Positions 22,080 to 34,326 are shown, counted from the first letter of the stretch. The stretch is 64,000 bases of DNA from Rhyzopertha dominica (GCA_025024175.1 QCXZ01000045.1:2296649-2360648); one strand, 5' to 3'. Translations and numbers: made by a program. Notes: generated from the sequence alone by a model not told the origin.

Positions 22080-23535
22080 AGAAACGCATTAATGTAGTGC
22101 GGTAAGTTGAGAACTTAATCACGCTACAGACAAAAAATATCAATCGATCAATTAAAGAATTAACGAGCTTGCAAATTAAACAACGCAGATTTTTTTATTG
22201 TTTTTTACCAACCGGATGACGGCAAAAGTTAAAGAATCCAATTAAGAAATATTCCTTTACGGCAACTAAACTGACATGCTAGATTGATAACCATCAGCTT
22301 TGTTACTAATTATTAAGATGAAACGTTCGATGTTAATGCTCTATCTTTATGCTTACAAACAGAGGTGTTTCAATGAACACGCGGCGCCCTCAATAATTCA
22401 AATAGAATCCTGAAAGAGGTCGATTTTATTTTGGACTCGGTTTTTATTTTTTTTTTCAGAGTGGGCAACTGAAAATTAATGGTGGGACAAACTTATTCTC
22501 ATTTTTATAACCATAAATATCTAATCGCAAAGTACAAGAAACTGTAGTTTTATTATGAAAAGCTCAACAAATATTATATCTAAATACCATATAAGACTTA
22601 TTGGAAACCCTAAACAGAAAAAGTAAAAAACACATAAATTGGCAAGCACAAGTAAAATTTATATTTTTCACGAAAAGCGACCTATTTATGGAAACATGTG
22701 AATCCGTCATGTCGAGATTTTGTATTTAGAGGTTATCAAGTACGATCTATCGAACTAAAATATTGGCTACATTCACAAAATTCCGGTTTGCAGGGTATCG
22801 CAATAAAGAGCGTAAGCGGTTGTATTGTATTGCTTTGTCTTAGAAGTTGGGAAAAAATTATTAGGGAAATGGGGTACCTTCCCTAAAATCTCTAAAAATA
22901 TTTACAAGCTTCTAATACCACCGCCAGAAAATTCAATTTTTGCGGAAAATGTCAAATAAAAGTGTGTTCAAATTACTTCTACTGCATTCCTCAGACCAAA
23001 ATACCTATATCGAAAGGGTCACATTTTTTATCAAAATCAACTGGAGAGGGGTGGGGGAATGATAACATTTATACAAACAAATGGCAGCTATTTAAGTTTA
23101 AACAATCGCATTTTATTCGGGTTTGTTACATTGTGTCAATTAATGACGATATTTATTTTACCTCGTAACTTTTCCGCTAGAGGGCACAATTCTCAAATAT
23201 TTTATATTTTGCAAATTACTCGAAGTGTTTAAATAGAATGGTACCTACAACTTTATAAGTATTTTCTGAAAAAAGCATTTTGTATGCTTCATAAAACGGA
23301 CACCTCTATCATTATTTTTAGCCGAGTTATCGCTAAAAACATTAGAACTTTCTAACAACTCAGGTAACTGCAATTATTTTCATTTATTTACTGAATTAAC
23401 TTAACCATAATCGAGCATTATTTCCAACACTAAACAATAACAATATAACAACAATAAAATGATGAACAATAAAAAAACAGTAGGTATAGATAAATGAATC
23501 TGATAAATGTTTAAAATGCCTTCCGTCATTGGCAA
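22080..23535. other. Intergenic, nothing recognised
   Basis: No domain-bearing frame, terminal repeats or tandem arrays were found. Short phrases near 23290-23350 (a 'ttagccgagttatcgctaaaaac' stretch) resemble the ends of insect DNA transposons and probably belong to the transposase remnant that follows. Confidence 0.4.
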
Positions 23536-23539
23536 TACA

Positions 23540-23965
23540 TTTTTCAATTCTTCTGCGAGCACAGCACATTCAATTTCTGGCGTAGAAATGTTATTATAAT
23601 AAAATAGTTAAATATAACTCTGCATTTAGTATGTCATTAAAAATAAAGGGTCCAACTAGTTGATTGTCTACAATTCCACACCAGACATTTGTTTTCCACC
23701 TGTTTTGGTGGTTAACTTCACGCAACCAGTGTGGATTATCCCTCCCATAATGCGAATTGTGCAAGTTTATTTCTCCTGTATTACTGAACGTGACTTCTTC
23801 TGTGCAAAGAGTTTAATGTAAAGAAATGTGATACGAATGCAACTTGTCAACTAATATGCGGTGAATAGTCTTTGGTTAAACCAAGATGCAAAACAATTTG
23901 TCTAGTGCTTAGCTGTGGGTTTGTATTTACAACCAGTTTCTCGAAGACGTCTTGCAAATTTGTTA
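23540..23965 (-). pseudogene. IS630/mariner-type transposase remnant
   Basis: Read on the minus strand, fragments of a DDE transposase appear: FARRLRETGC (helix-turn-helix end, near 23950), then STRQIVLHLG, then EEVTFSNTGEINLHN and NPHWLREVN, and TNVWCGIVDNQLVGPF (about 23640-23700). The set and order match the transposase at 16282-17289, but the sequence differs, so it is a second family. The first catalytic acid position reads Glu (TEEVTF). Stops and frameshifts are frequent. The 5' LTR of gypsy element 2 begins exactly at the upstream limit, so that element appears to have inserted in this transposase. Confidence 0.68.
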
Positions 23966-24113
23966 TGTATTGTATTTGGCAACGGGGAAATGAAAAGTGG
24001 AAAACTGTCATACTGACAATAGTTAATGTTAATAAGTTGTATCATATTTTGATTGAGGGTAGTAAAATGTTTTTAACAAAGGAGTTATTATTAAACGCGT
24101 AACGAAGATAAAA
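23966..24113 (+). repeat. 5' LTR of gypsy element 2
   Basis: It begins TGTATTGTATTTGGCAAC and matches 27980-28126 with only scattered changes (for example TTTGGCAACGG against TTTGACAACAG). The 3' limit is uncertain by a few bases. Confidence 0.85.
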
Positions 24114-24197
24114 GAATTGGCGACGAGGATAATTATCGTAACAGAATAAGCTAGAAATATCACAGCATCTGAGGGAAGTATAGGAAACAGAGGCCCG

Positions 24198-24837
24198 GTG
24201 TTTGGGCAATTACCGGAATACAATACACAGACAGCATGGCCTACGTACAAAGAGCGGATGGGATTCTATTTCGAGGCTAACAATATTACAGAAGATACAA
24301 ATAAAAAAGCAATATTTTTAACAGCTATGGGGGAAACAACTTATGATGTGGCACGATCCCTTGTAACTCCGTCAACATTGAAGGAAGTTAGTTTCAAAGA
24401 GATTTTGACAAAATTGGACTCACATTTCAATCCAGCACCTAATGAAATCAACCAGCGATTCAACTTCAACAGAAGGACAGTCAAAAAATGAATCCATTGC
24501 AGAATATGTAGCTGCGTTACAGAAGCTCGGTGAAAATTGCAATTTCAAGGAATTGGACATGTTAAGGGATAGACTGGTATGTGGAATTTACAATGATAAT
24601 ATTCAAAAGAAATTGTTCACGGAACCAAATTTGACCTTTAAGAGATCATATGAGATAGCTATAGCCAAAGAAGACAGCACAGAAGAATGTAGACAGTTTG
24701 AAGATAAGAACAGAAGTTCTGAAGGTGGATACAACAGATCGCAGAAACCTTGTTTCCGATGTGGGTTGTTGCACAGCCCTGATAATTGCCATCATATCAT
24801 TTTAAGAAGAAAAAGGACAACGAAAGAAAGAGAATAA
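24198..24837 (+). pseudogene. gag of gypsy element 2 (frameshifted)
   Basis: The first frame (to 24491) starts around FGQLPEYNTQ and includes WPTYKERMGFYFEANNI and LDSHFNPAPNEINQRF. It then shifts near 24445-24480 and continues as GQSKNESIAEYVAALQKLGE, DRLVCGIYND and a CCHC-like knuckle CFRCGLLHSPDNCHH. This is the usual capsid plus zinc-knuckle gag of Mag-type gypsy elements, about 210 residues in all. It overlaps the start of pol, as expected where pol is made by frameshift or readthrough. Confidence 0.82.
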
Positions 24838-24841
24838 GTGA

Positions 24842-27800
24842 GAAGATGAAATCACAAGTACAAGTAAAAGAAAAAAGAAAGCAGGTGCATGTTGTAGAAG
24901 AAACGGAAGAATCTGAGGCCGAGGGAGTTAATTTATATGACCTGAATTATGTGGAATCAGAAGAAACCACTGAAAAATTCATGGCAATAGTTACAATGCA
25001 TGGGATCAAGGTGTCTGTGGAAGTAGACTCTGGTGCCGCATGCAGTATGATTAATAGGACAACATGGCTGAAGATAGGGAAACCAAAACTATAGCAGGGC
25101 AAGCAAGGGTAATGGTTCGCTTCAAAAAGCGACCTTGTCGGTTACCATTGTTAGTAGTAGAAGGAGCAGGATCAAATTTGATGGGACGGAACTGGTTTGG
25201 ACCATTAGGAATTGCGATTCTTGGTGTAAATATTATTACAGAGCAGAAGGATGAAATTAAAGAACTGTGTGACAGGTTTAAGGAGGTATTTAGTAACAAA
25301 ATAAAGGAAGCAAAAAATATGGTAGTCCATATAGAGTTAGAAGAAAATGCCAGCAAGAGATTTTTAAAACATCGTCAAGTACCATTTGCAATCAAGGCAA
25401 CAGTTGAAAAAGAACTGAAGAAACTGGAAGAGCAAGGTATTCTAGAAAAGGTACAGTACTCAGATTGGGCAACACCGGTAGTTCCAGTGAGGAAACATGA
25501 TGGAAGTATAAGGATCTGTGGAGACTATCGGGTAACAGTAAATCCTGTGTTGAAAAAGAATACATATCCATTGCTAACGTTTAACGAAATATTGACAACA
25601 GTGGGGTTAGGCAAGTTTTTTACGAAGCTCGATTTAACTGGGGCATATCAACAGCTAAAAATGGATGACCAAAGTGCAGAAATTTTAACAACCCACAAAG
25701 GATTGTATAAAGTAAAAAGATTAACATTCGTAGTTTCATCAGCACCCGGCATTTTCCTGAGATACATAGATCAATTATTGGCTGATATATCAGGAGTTGC
25801 ACCTTACTTAGATGATGTATTCATAGCAGGTAAAACAGAACAGGAACATTATAGAAGACTACAAGTATTACACAGATTGGACAAAGCACAGTTGACAGTA
25901 AATAAAGGGAAGTGCAGATTTAAGGCTACAGAACTAGAGATTTTAGGTTTTAAAATAACTGAAGAAGGAATCCGACATCAGAAAGAAAAGTGAAAGCTAT
26001 TCAAGAAGCACCAGAGCCAAAAAATAAGCAAGAATTACAGGCGTTTCTTGGACTCATAAATTTCTACAACAGGTTTTTAAAATATAAAGCTAAGGTTGCC
26101 GAGAAATTACACAGACTGCTTGATAAAAATACTTGGAACTGGACAGAGGAACATCGAGAAGTTTTTGATAACTCGAATAAGCTGCTAAGATCTGATACTG
26201 TTCTGGTAAATTACGACCCAGAAAAGCCATTGGTGATGTCATGTGATGCTTCACCATATGGAGTGGCAGCAGTTTTAGCACATCGAGATGAGAAGGGAGA
26301 AAGACCAATTGCCTATACATCTAGGACATTGGGGCAAGCGGAAAGAAATTACAGCCAGCTAGATAAGGAAGCATTGTCAATAATTAACGGAGTTAAACAT
26401 TTTCACCAGTATATTTCCGGCAGGTAGTTTACCATTTTAACAGATCACAAACCTATATTGGAAATTTTCAATCCGAAAAAACCAATGCCAAACATGCTTT
26501 CACCAAGAATGCTGAGATGGAGTTTACTCTTGGGAGGTTACAATTACAGGTTGGAATACAGACCTGGAAAAAATCACGGGAATGCAGATGGGTTAAGCGG
26601 ACTTCCAATTCAAGGGTCTACAGTGGATGAACCTTATCTACCTGGAGACATTTTAATGTTGGAGGCAATTCCTACAGCACCCAAGAAAGCAGAAGAATTG
26701 CGTGTACTTTCTACAAAAGATCCAGTCATCAAGAAGATGTCATACGTGGTTCTTCATGGGTGGTCTAAAGAACGAGTCGAAGAAGAGCTAAAACCGTTTG
26801 AACGTATCGGGAATGAACTAAGCTTGCATAAAGGTTGTCTTTTGAGGGGAAGTAGGGTGGTAGTTCCACAACAAGCAAGAAAGGACATATTGCAGTTACT
26901 ACATGCAAATTACCCAGGCATTGTTGCAATGAAGGCATGTGCAAGAAGTTATGTGTGGTGGCCGAAACTGGATAACGATATAGCGGCAATAGTGCAGGAA
27001 TGTAGAACGTGTCAAGAAACCAGGAACAACCCACCAAAGGCACCTACATTTTTTAAGCCGGAAGATGTTAATCCATGGCGAATATTACACTTGGATTTTG
27101 CTGGACTACATAAGGGTATGCTATTTCTAATCGTTATGAACGCTATGTCAAAATGGCTGGAGGTTGATGTTGTGCGATCCACATCTACCGCGGAAGTAAT
27201 AAGAGTATTGAGGAGATTGTGTGCCACACATGGGGTTCCAGATCAATTAATCACAGATAATGCCACTTGTTTCACATCCAAGGAGATGTATGAATTTTGT
27301 GAGAGGAATGCAATCAGACTGAATACTGTTTCACCGTATCATCCATCCAGCAATGGGCAAGCCGAATGAATGGTGCAAGATCTGAAGAAGAATCTAGAAA
27401 GATTACCAGAAGGGGATATACACCTAAATTTGCCAAGATACCTATTTAAACATCATACTACATCACACGCAAGGGCTGGAAAGCCACCTTGTGAACTGTT
27501 AATGGGCAGACGCTTGCAAACAGCTCTAGATAAATTGCATCCACATAACATCAGCAAGAAAGAGACGGGTGACAAGGAAAACTTTAGGGAGCTTAGCGAA
27601 GGCGGTGGAGTATACATTCGAAATTATACTAGTAATCAAAAGTGGCTAGCAGGAAAAGTGATAGAAAGAGTAGGACTGGCCACATACATTACACAAACAG
27701 AAGATGGCAGAATTATGAAAAGACATGTGGACCAGCTACGTAGAAAAGTAGGGGCTGAACCACAATTTCCAGAAGAAACTGCCGTAGAGCAACAGTTACC

Positions 27801-27846
27801 AGATCCGTCAACACAACAAGCGACAGTGATGAAGTGCGCGAAGTGA
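24842..27846 (+). pseudogene. pol of gypsy element 2: PR-RT-RNase H-integrase
   Basis: Protease: VEVDSGAACSMI (about 25025), then after a frameshift NLMGRNWF. RT: ILEKVQYSDWATPVVPV, RICGDYRVTVNP, KLDLTGAYQQL and APYLDDVFIAG, with the catalytic aspartates kept. RNase H: VMSCDASPYGVAAVL and NYSQLDKEALS. Integrase: a zinc-binding region with CRTCQE, then HLDFAG, TDNATCFTS and SPYHPSSNGQAE, so all three catalytic acids are present. Breaks are at 25082 (shift), 25991-25993 (stop after RT), 26425 (stop in RNase H) and 27367 (TGA directly after the third integrase acid). The C-terminal part (27370-27846) has the usual LMGRRLQT and a positively charged tail. Confidence 0.88.
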
Positions 27847-27979
27847 ATGATCAACCGTCACCTAATGTGGTTGTACCAAAAGTACCTCAACATGAATACG
27901 TGCGGCCGACTCGTGTGCGTAATCCACCGGTTTATTTGAAAGATTATGTCGTATCTATCTAAGAAAGGAGGAATTGAAA

Positions 27980-28126
27980 TGTATTGTATTTGACAACAGG
28001 GAAATGAAAAGTGGAAAACTGTCATACTGACAATAGTTAATGTTAATAAGTTGTATCATACCAGATTGAGGGTAGTAAAATGTTTCTAACAAAAGAGTTA
28101 CTATTAAACGGGCAACGAACATAAAA
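27980..28126 (+). repeat. 3' LTR of gypsy element 2
   Basis: It follows a purine tract and begins TGTATTGTATTTGACAAC. It is about 95% identical by eye to the 5' LTR. The exact end and target duplication could not be fixed. Confidence 0.85.
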
Positions 28127-28589
28127 TTTTTTTATATTTGACGCAATATTCCCCTTCGGTAGGACATGCATTTTCAAAACCACGATTAAATATTAAATAT
28201 TCCTGCACCCGACCGTCAATATTGTATAAGTATTAAAAACGAAACAACTGTATGTGGGTATAATTAGTACTGCTGAAAATTGTTCAACTTTATCTTTTAT
28301 TTTTCGAGGTAATTGGAGACATCACATTTTTCGAAAAGATGGGAATTACTACAAAAATATACACTCTAGAGACTTTACAACTGCTTATCAAACTTTTTTA
28401 TTAAAATTCAATAGGAAACCTCAAATTGTAATAATATACAGGATTTTTCCATTTAAACGAACGAAGTACAACCAGAAGTGTGTGAAAGACGCCAATATTT
28501 TAGTTCGATAATCGCTCTTGATTATTTCTATATACAAAATCTCAGCATTCACACTATTCCATAAACTTCTTAGAAGCCGTTCTTCGTGT
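28127..28589. other. No gene recognised
   Basis: An 85-residue open frame (28254-28511) shows no known motif and begins without a supporting context. It may be part of the transposon remnant that gypsy element 2 interrupted, but no peptide link could be shown. Confidence 0.35.
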
Positions 28590-29690
28590 ACTTATGCTTT
28601 TTATTGCTTACGTCATGAACACTAGTGCTACGCATCTATTTTGCTTTTCGATTAATTTAACTCGTAACAAACGGCGGTAGAAAAATTACCCTGTTTCAAA
28701 CATTTTCTTAAATCCGCCAACAACTACGCAAAAGGTTCCTAATTTCCGTCATGCGCACTGTTACAGCTCCCTAGGTAACAAGGTGCTCACTGTTGTCAGT
28801 TTTATAAATAGCCAGAGAAATACAATAATGCAATGGGAGTATAAGAGAGGGGCGAAGTATAACCGTCAACGTCAATATTATAATGTAAACATAGGAATAT
28901 CCTCTAACTGTTTATCGAAACACTTCTTAACGTAAGCCATTCTTAAATTAAAAAAAACAACAGCAGACCTAAATACGTCACCAATATCGTGCTCCACCAC
29001 TTCTGACAAATATGAAACTCGAAAATTTGACCAAACTATGTAAACAAAAATACATGGTTAGAGTTAGGTTAGGGTTATTACGTTGCACATGAGACACATG
29101 TAGCAGGTGCGAACGAGCGATGTTGTCGGTGGTACTTTACTGTTTTCTTCCTAACGACGGGCAGACAGACCTGACAGTTTCAAAATTTATCATATCGTTC
29201 TCATACGTAACTATACAAACTTTAAATATTATCAAGCGTGAAGCGTCGTTTAATTCCTCATAATAAAAACATTAGTTCAAAAGCAGGTTCGATGGTTAAA
29301 ATGCTTTCGTGTTTCAACAAAAGGCCAGTGAATGCGCTTATTGTATTGAACTGTTCATTATAAAATAAACCGATTGAAAGTTGATTTAAGTTATTTTCAC
29401 AAATATGCCAGTTTACGTGTACTTTCTTCACGGTATCGCGAAAATTTGCCCACATTGGCAACGCGAAGCAGCTCAAAAAATGTAAACAAATATTACTTGC
29501 TTTCTCGCTTTCGTCACCTTGAGAACCTTTTGCGTCATCTCCGTGGCGGAATAACGAGGCATTTGAAACGGATATTGAAAATCCATACTTTCACATTTTG
29601 TTCTCGGTAAACAAGAACCGGAAAATGTCTTTGTGCTTCAATTTTTATGTACATGTGAAATGTGAAATAAAAAAATTGTGGGACGACCCC
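28590..29690 (+). repeat. 1.1 kb interspersed element, copy 1 (left-truncated)
   Basis: This matches 50738-51937 in the same orientation throughout, with indels. Shared blocks include 'tattgcttacgtcatgaa', 'acggcggtagaa', 'ccgccaacaactacgcaaaa', 'cctaatttccgtcatgcgca' and 'cacggtatcgcgaaaatttg'. The right end reads ATTGTGGGACGACCCC, but the GGGTCGTCC left end seen in copy 2 is absent. It contains a frame related to the one in copy 2 (MPVYVYFLHGIAKICPHW) that is broken by stops. Confidence 0.75.
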
Positions 29691-31424
29691 ATTGCACGCT
29701 CAAAATAAATGAATGAAAACAGCAGTACATCTTAAGCTAGAAATGATTAATAAACCAAGAAAACTTTGTTACAATGGTCCGTCTAGGTACAGACCTGAGA
29801 AGACATCTTGTGATGTAACATTCGAAGTTGTTAGAACTACCCTCTATCCTTGGCAGCTTATTCTTATTATTTTTATAATTTCACCTTCTAAAAATTCACT
29901 TGACAATTTTAACATAGGACTAGAATTTTGTGTAACTTAACGGCACATGAGTGAGTCTACATTATTCTTAATCGTTGAATAAGATGGCGAGTTAATTGAA
30001 AATGAACCTCTTTTTCAGGAGGACGGGGCACTTCCACGTTATACTTCTCCAGTTAGCCAGCCACTTTCTTGATGACAATTTCCAGAGCAATTGACAAGAC
30101 GAAAAAACCTATTGAATGCCTAGTAAGATCACCAGATCTTACGCTTCCTTCGGGCATACTTGAAGTCGCAACCAGCATCCTTGGGAAAATTAGGTCAAAT
30201 GATTGTGTTTTGGGGGCCATCAGTTCACACCAGAGGTCTTCATAAATGTCAGGCAGGAAGATCAGTAGCAGCTCAACGTTTTTATGGAAGTTGATAGGAG
30301 CCATTTACGGTTTAAGAGTACCTAATAAAATGTGCAAATAAACTTTAAATGTTATGCGCAACTTACTAGGGTGTAACATTTTTTTAACAAATATTTTGTT
30401 GTCTTTAAACTGTTGTAAAAGGTTTGTATATCAGTAAGCGTTTATCGTTTTTGAAAGCGAATGTTCCAAAATCTATAGCATACTAATAGCACAAACACAT
30501 CACGGTTGAATTAGTACTAATTTTGAATTTTTTTATCAAAAATAGCTTGGAGCTACCACAAAAAATACAATTTTTGATGCATGTCGCTTTCGCATCTATT
30601 TTGTAGATAAAGTAAACGATTTTTTAAAACAAAGGCTATATTAGTACATATGCATGTTGATGAGTTATTTAAAATAGGATCTAAAACCTTTACTGTAGGC
30701 TGTTTTGATTTAAAATCACCTTTTCTCCTTAATCGCTGGAAATTTAATAGTTGTTTCAGATGACATTCATCTTAACAGGTGGAATATTTTTCAATGAAAT
30801 GCTAGAGATTAATTAATATTTCATATCGAACAGAACTAGTCCTTATCCATAAATCAAACCAGTTCATACAGTACTAACTACCTAATCTTATATTGCAAAT
30901 AGCCTCGTCTGCACATGACATTGCGTGATAATAAGCCTAATTTACGAAGAACATCCGCTTTTACTTAATTATTTTTTTGGACGTGCAATGACATAACCAA
31001 TAATTATCAAGGCTTTATACTTTTTCTCTGATAAAAGGCAGTAAATAGGCAGAATCCTTTTGGAATGGGGTACAAAGAAATGTTATTAAGCAGGATCATA
31101 ATACATTATACAGGGTCGCTACAAAGTATGGAAAAAATATTTCAGTTATTTTTTTGACGACTAAACTTTGACTTCAAATCCCAGCATCAAATCTGCCTGT
31201 AGCAACAACTTCTACAGCCAAAACTTACCTTCAGCGAGTACCGCAGAAACTAACACTGTGAATAATAATACGAGTGTGACTNTTAATAATTAAATTTATA
31301 ATTAAATTTTCTAACTATATGACAAAAATAAATAAAATTCTGTTTTCACTTATCTAATACACGTATTTTATAAAGTACAATGTCCTAAAAAAAAACATTT
31401 CCCATTAGACTTAAATACGTACGT
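29691..31424. other. Intergenic, nothing recognised
   Basis: No supported gene. An 83-residue minus-strand frame (30053-30304) has no known domain. A 'ttatacagggtcgctacaaagt' phrase at 31105-31130 resembles the end of a TA-type DNA transposon, but no partner end was found. One ambiguous base lies near 31282. Confidence 0.4.
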
Positions 31425-31800
31425 GCCCTCAGGTAGGAAATAAATTTCTCACAAAAAATTTTTAAAAAAAATTTTCCAAAATTTTGACGTTTTCAAAAGA
31501 GCCTGTTTATACGATTTTTTTAAATTTTAGTATTATATGCAAAATCAAATTTCTGATCGGAAAGCATGCACTCTTGCAATTTTTTGTTAAGTCAATAATT
31601 TTCGAGTTATTTCGAAAAAACGATTTTAAAAATTTATGTATTTTTGCTAATACCGCGAGAACCGTTTGTCTTAGAAAATATGTGTAGAGATAAAAAATGC
31701 TCAAAACCTTATTAATGATCGTGTAGTATAAGAAATAAAAACTCAAATGTCATTTTGGCAATTGGATGTGGAAGTATTGATTCAATTTGCAACGTTTTTT
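31425..31800 (+). repeat. Family X repeat, right-end fragment
   Basis: This matches 9067-9305 and the complement of 14517-14890, including 'gaaccgtttgtcttagaaaa', 'aattggatgtggaagtatt' and 'ttcaatttgcaacg'. The left part of the element is missing. Confidence 0.7.
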
Positions 31801-31919
31801 TATTACTACAACGAACTTGATAATTTAAACTATATTAATCTGGAACTACCCACAGCAGTGCTAAACACCCTGTCTCTGCCAACCAATTTTAGGGTTTCAA
31901 CCAACAAACTACCATAAAA

Positions 31920-33126
31920 TTGGATATCAAAAAACTGAACCATGTATAACTAAACTTAGTATTGATGAAAACAAAGAAGAACTCAGAAGCAAAATCGTTA
32001 ACATGGTCACCAACCACCAACACAAAAATATCAAGCATGAAAATTATTCAACCAACAGGACGATCATTAAAGAAACTAATGAAACAAAAACATTTCTTGC
32101 AAAACACCCCAATATTATATTTTGCAAGTATGATAAAGGTAACAACACAGTAGTAATGGAAAAACAACAATATATAGATAAAGTGCACAAGATACTTGAA
32201 GATAAAACCCCTACCAAAAACTGAAAAAAGACCCAACCAATAATTACCAGATAAAGATCAACAAATTTCTACAGGAACTGAAAGAAGATCAGCACATTAC
32301 ACAAGGTGAATATCAGACCCTTATTAGACATAGCCCGCATAGCTTTTAGAAATAGCTTTGAACTAGAAGACCTTCTTAAAAACATTAAAATTCCTGACAA
32401 TCATATATTATATTATTATATTATATTTTTTACCAGCATCCCCAAGGAATTGATAATTAATTTAATCAAGGAAAAATGGAAAATCATTTAATGCTACACG
32501 AACATCCCTAAAGACAAGTTTATCAAATTAATTACCTTATATTTTGACTCTAATTATTTTTCCTTCAAGAACGATTTTTACAAACAGATGGCACAAGCAT
32601 GGGCAGCCCGGCTATCCCAGTACTAGCTGCATTAATAATGGAATATATTACAGATGAAGTCATCAAAAAACTCCTTTTTCACATCCCTTTCAAAATCTGT
32701 GTTGATGACACTTTACTAATAGTAAATAAAAATTTAATAAATTCCATCCAAGAATACAATTTACTACTGAAATTGCAACGGACAACAGTATACCCTTTTT
32801 GCATTGCATGGTCGTAAGATAAGACGATGGTACAATTACAACAGATTGGTACCAAAAACCTTCAAATAGCGGACGAACTCTAAATGACTTGTCTTAGTAT
32901 CATGTAAATCAAAAGAAGGCTGTCATTAGAACAAACGGCTTTGGCCCGACACCACTTCACAGGACATCTTTTTAATTTTGAGAACACCCAAGTACTGCAT
33001 AGAGAATCTAATAAATGTGAAAGGCATATTAGTGAAATGTTGTTTATCAATAATGCAAATAATGTTAATTATAACACCGATGTAAACAATTTTAATAAAA
33101 TTTACAATAGTATCCTGAAACTATAA
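31920..33126 (+). pseudogene. Penelope-like reverse transcriptase, broken
   Basis: N-terminal motifs KHPNIIFCKYDKGNNTVVM and EKQQYIDKVHKIL (about 32090-32190) are those of Penelope RTs. The core follows in pieces: SIPKELIINLI, YTNIPKDKFI, then GSPAIPVLAALIMEYI (the T-S-M-G-S-P block) and a box reading ICVDDTLLIV, which keeps two Asp. A later segment encodes HHFTGHLFNFEN-like text and then the short frame to 33126. Frames change at least four times and stops are common (32222, 32489, 32815). Of the family's parts, palm motifs are recognisable but the thumb and GIY-YIG are not. Confidence 0.75.
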
Positions 33127-33207
33127 AACCAATTCCATTTCTACTAATTTCTGTTTCTCGTGAATGAGTATAATTTTTAAATTGTATGTAAAGCCTAACC
33201 TTCTGAC

Positions 33208-33480
33208 TAATATCAATTTATCTAATTGTTGCAACCTCAAACATAATTTATATTGTGTCTTTAGACACAGTGTTGATAGCATAGATACATATAATATTAA
33301 GTTGTAATAAAAACGACAATAGGTTATTATTTATTACCTGTAGCGTATTCTTTTGATTAATGTCAATCTATCTAATTGTTGCAACCTCAAACATAATTTA
33401 TATTGCGTCTTTAGACACAGTGTTGATAACATAGATACCTATAATATTAAGATGTAATAAAAACGACAATATGGTATGTT
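33208..33480 (+). repeat. Tandem duplication, 150-base period
   Basis: The block 'tctaattgttgcaacctcaa' and about 120 bases around it occur at 33208-33338 and again at 33358-33480 with a few changes ('attgtgtctttagacac' against 'attgcgtctttagacac'). It lies in the 3' region of Penelope-like element D. Confidence 0.85.
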
Positions 33481-33894
33481 ATTCTTTCCTGTGCACTGAT
33501 GTCCATGTGCGTTTTATGTTTTAACGTTTTAATAAGGTTTGTAATTGTTGTGTAATTTTATCAAATATTATGTTGTGTCTGTTCCAGTCCTGAAGAAGTG
33601 TAACAAATAAGAAATACACAAAATTACTTAACTAAACCATAATTTTTGTTTTTTTCCACAATACCGGTATTAAAAATAATAACCATATAGATGGAAAATA
33701 GCCAATCAAATTAAAAAATTAAAACATTTTTAGCATTTTATGTTGATAAAATGGTTTTTGGTAACATCCTGTAGACTACACGGAATAAAAATTTGATTAT
33801 TCTTTCTGTACTTAATGCCAACGAGTTGTAACAGCAGATTTGAAACAGTGTGTACTAGTAGGTATATGTAACTCCAAAATCGCATGAGCACGTA

Positions 33895-33900
33895 TTTATT
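33895..33900 (-). promoter_or_regulatory. Polyadenylation signal AATAAA of the LRRC51-like gene
   Basis: AATAAA on the minus strand lies 70 bases downstream of the TGA at 33973-33971. This is a normal distance for an insect mRNA 3' end. Confidence 0.6.
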
Positions 33901-33970
33901 AACAGCATAACACACTCTTCAATTTAAACAGATCAGTCGAACACACTCCTACAGTACAAAAACAAATTCT

Positions 33971-34096
33971 TCAGTCCGACCCTTTCTTCTTTTTCGGCGG
34001 TGCCTCTCCGGGCGTCTGTAGCCTCTTCACGGCTTCCGGCGGAAATGGATGTAACTTTTCGTCTCCCAAGACTGGTGTGAAGTCGATATTTTTAAT
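33971..34096 (-). CDS. LRRC51: LRRC51-like protein, exon 4 (last)
   Basis: It follows a TTTCTCGATTGCAG acceptor in phase 0 and encodes 41 residues plus TGA: IKNIDFTPVLGDEKLHPF, then a proline-rich part and a basic end PPKKKKGSD. In vertebrate LRRC51 the matching region also begins with a short FDF strand after the last repeat. The lysine-rich tail is a species feature. The intron between this and exon 3 is only 53 bases, while the other introns are 4.5 and about 15 kb. Confidence 0.85.
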   Translation of the reverse strand: MKNIDFTPVLGDEKLHPFPPEAVKRLQTPGEAPPKKKKGSD

Positions 34097-34149
34097 CTGC
34101 AATCGAGAAATCGTCAGAAGTGACCGTCGATTTTATTGACGGAATGAAC

Positions 34150-34326
34150 CTGGGGCAAGACCGCAATGATGTAACTTCTGTAGTTCGGATGTTCGGCAAT
34201 GGGATTTCCATGGAAGGTCACACTCTTTAGTTGTTTCAGTGGTCGAAGTTTGAAGACCTCGTCCAGATCGGTGATGTTATTGCCGTGGAAATATATTATT
34301 TTTAGGTCGGGGAATTTTAATATGGA
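34150..34326 (-). CDS. LRRC51: LRRC51-like protein, exon 3 (leucine-rich repeats)
   Basis: A CTCTTTCAAG acceptor opens 59 codons that end at CAG before a GTTCAT donor (34149-34144). The peptide holds two leucine-rich repeats, FPDLKIIYFHGNNITDL and LKQLKSVTFHGNPIAEHP, then NYRSYIIAVLP. The spacing matches vertebrate LRRC51, where FNLSVLYLHGNSI and LRSLTLHGNP occupy the same places, and the junction with exon 2 keeps the family's residue count exactly. LRRC51 is a small cytosolic leucine-rich-repeat protein associated with ciliated or flagellated cells; the role in insects is inferred. The GTTCAT donor is weak apart from its GT. Confidence 0.9.

Larger units (their letters stand above)
23966..28126 (+). 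mobile_element. Ty3/gypsy element 2 with both LTRs
   Basis: Two closely similar LTRs of about 147 bases flank a gag-pol interior of about 3.9 kb. Just inside the 5' LTR a TGGCGACGAGGAT sequence is the likely primer-binding site. A purine-rich tract (aagaaaggaggaatt, 27961-27975) precedes the 3' LTR. The pol order is protease, RT, RNase H, integrase, as in Ty3/gypsy elements. No env is present. The gag and pol style suggests the Mag lineage, tentatively. Several stops and frameshifts mean it is not functional, but the near-identity of the LTRs suggests it is younger than the other gypsy copies here. Confidence 0.9.
31830..33630 (+). mobile_element. Penelope-like element D, degenerate
   Basis: It covers the N-terminal and central RT regions of a Penelope-type protein, a 3' region with a 150-base tandem duplication, and an end with CCTGAAGAAGTGTA...TACAC (33589-33630). 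That hairpin has a CTGAAGA box, but AAAA where GAAA is expected. No GIY-YIG domain was found. Boundaries are approximate. Confidence 0.72.

Noticed and set aside
28254..28511. 85-residue open frame next to gypsy element 2
   Set aside because: A possible link to FLYWCH or MULE proteins was considered, but no conserved spacing of Cys/His or Trp residues is present.
30053..30304. 83-residue minus-strand open frame
   Set aside because: No domain, no splice or start context, and no transposon motifs in any frame.
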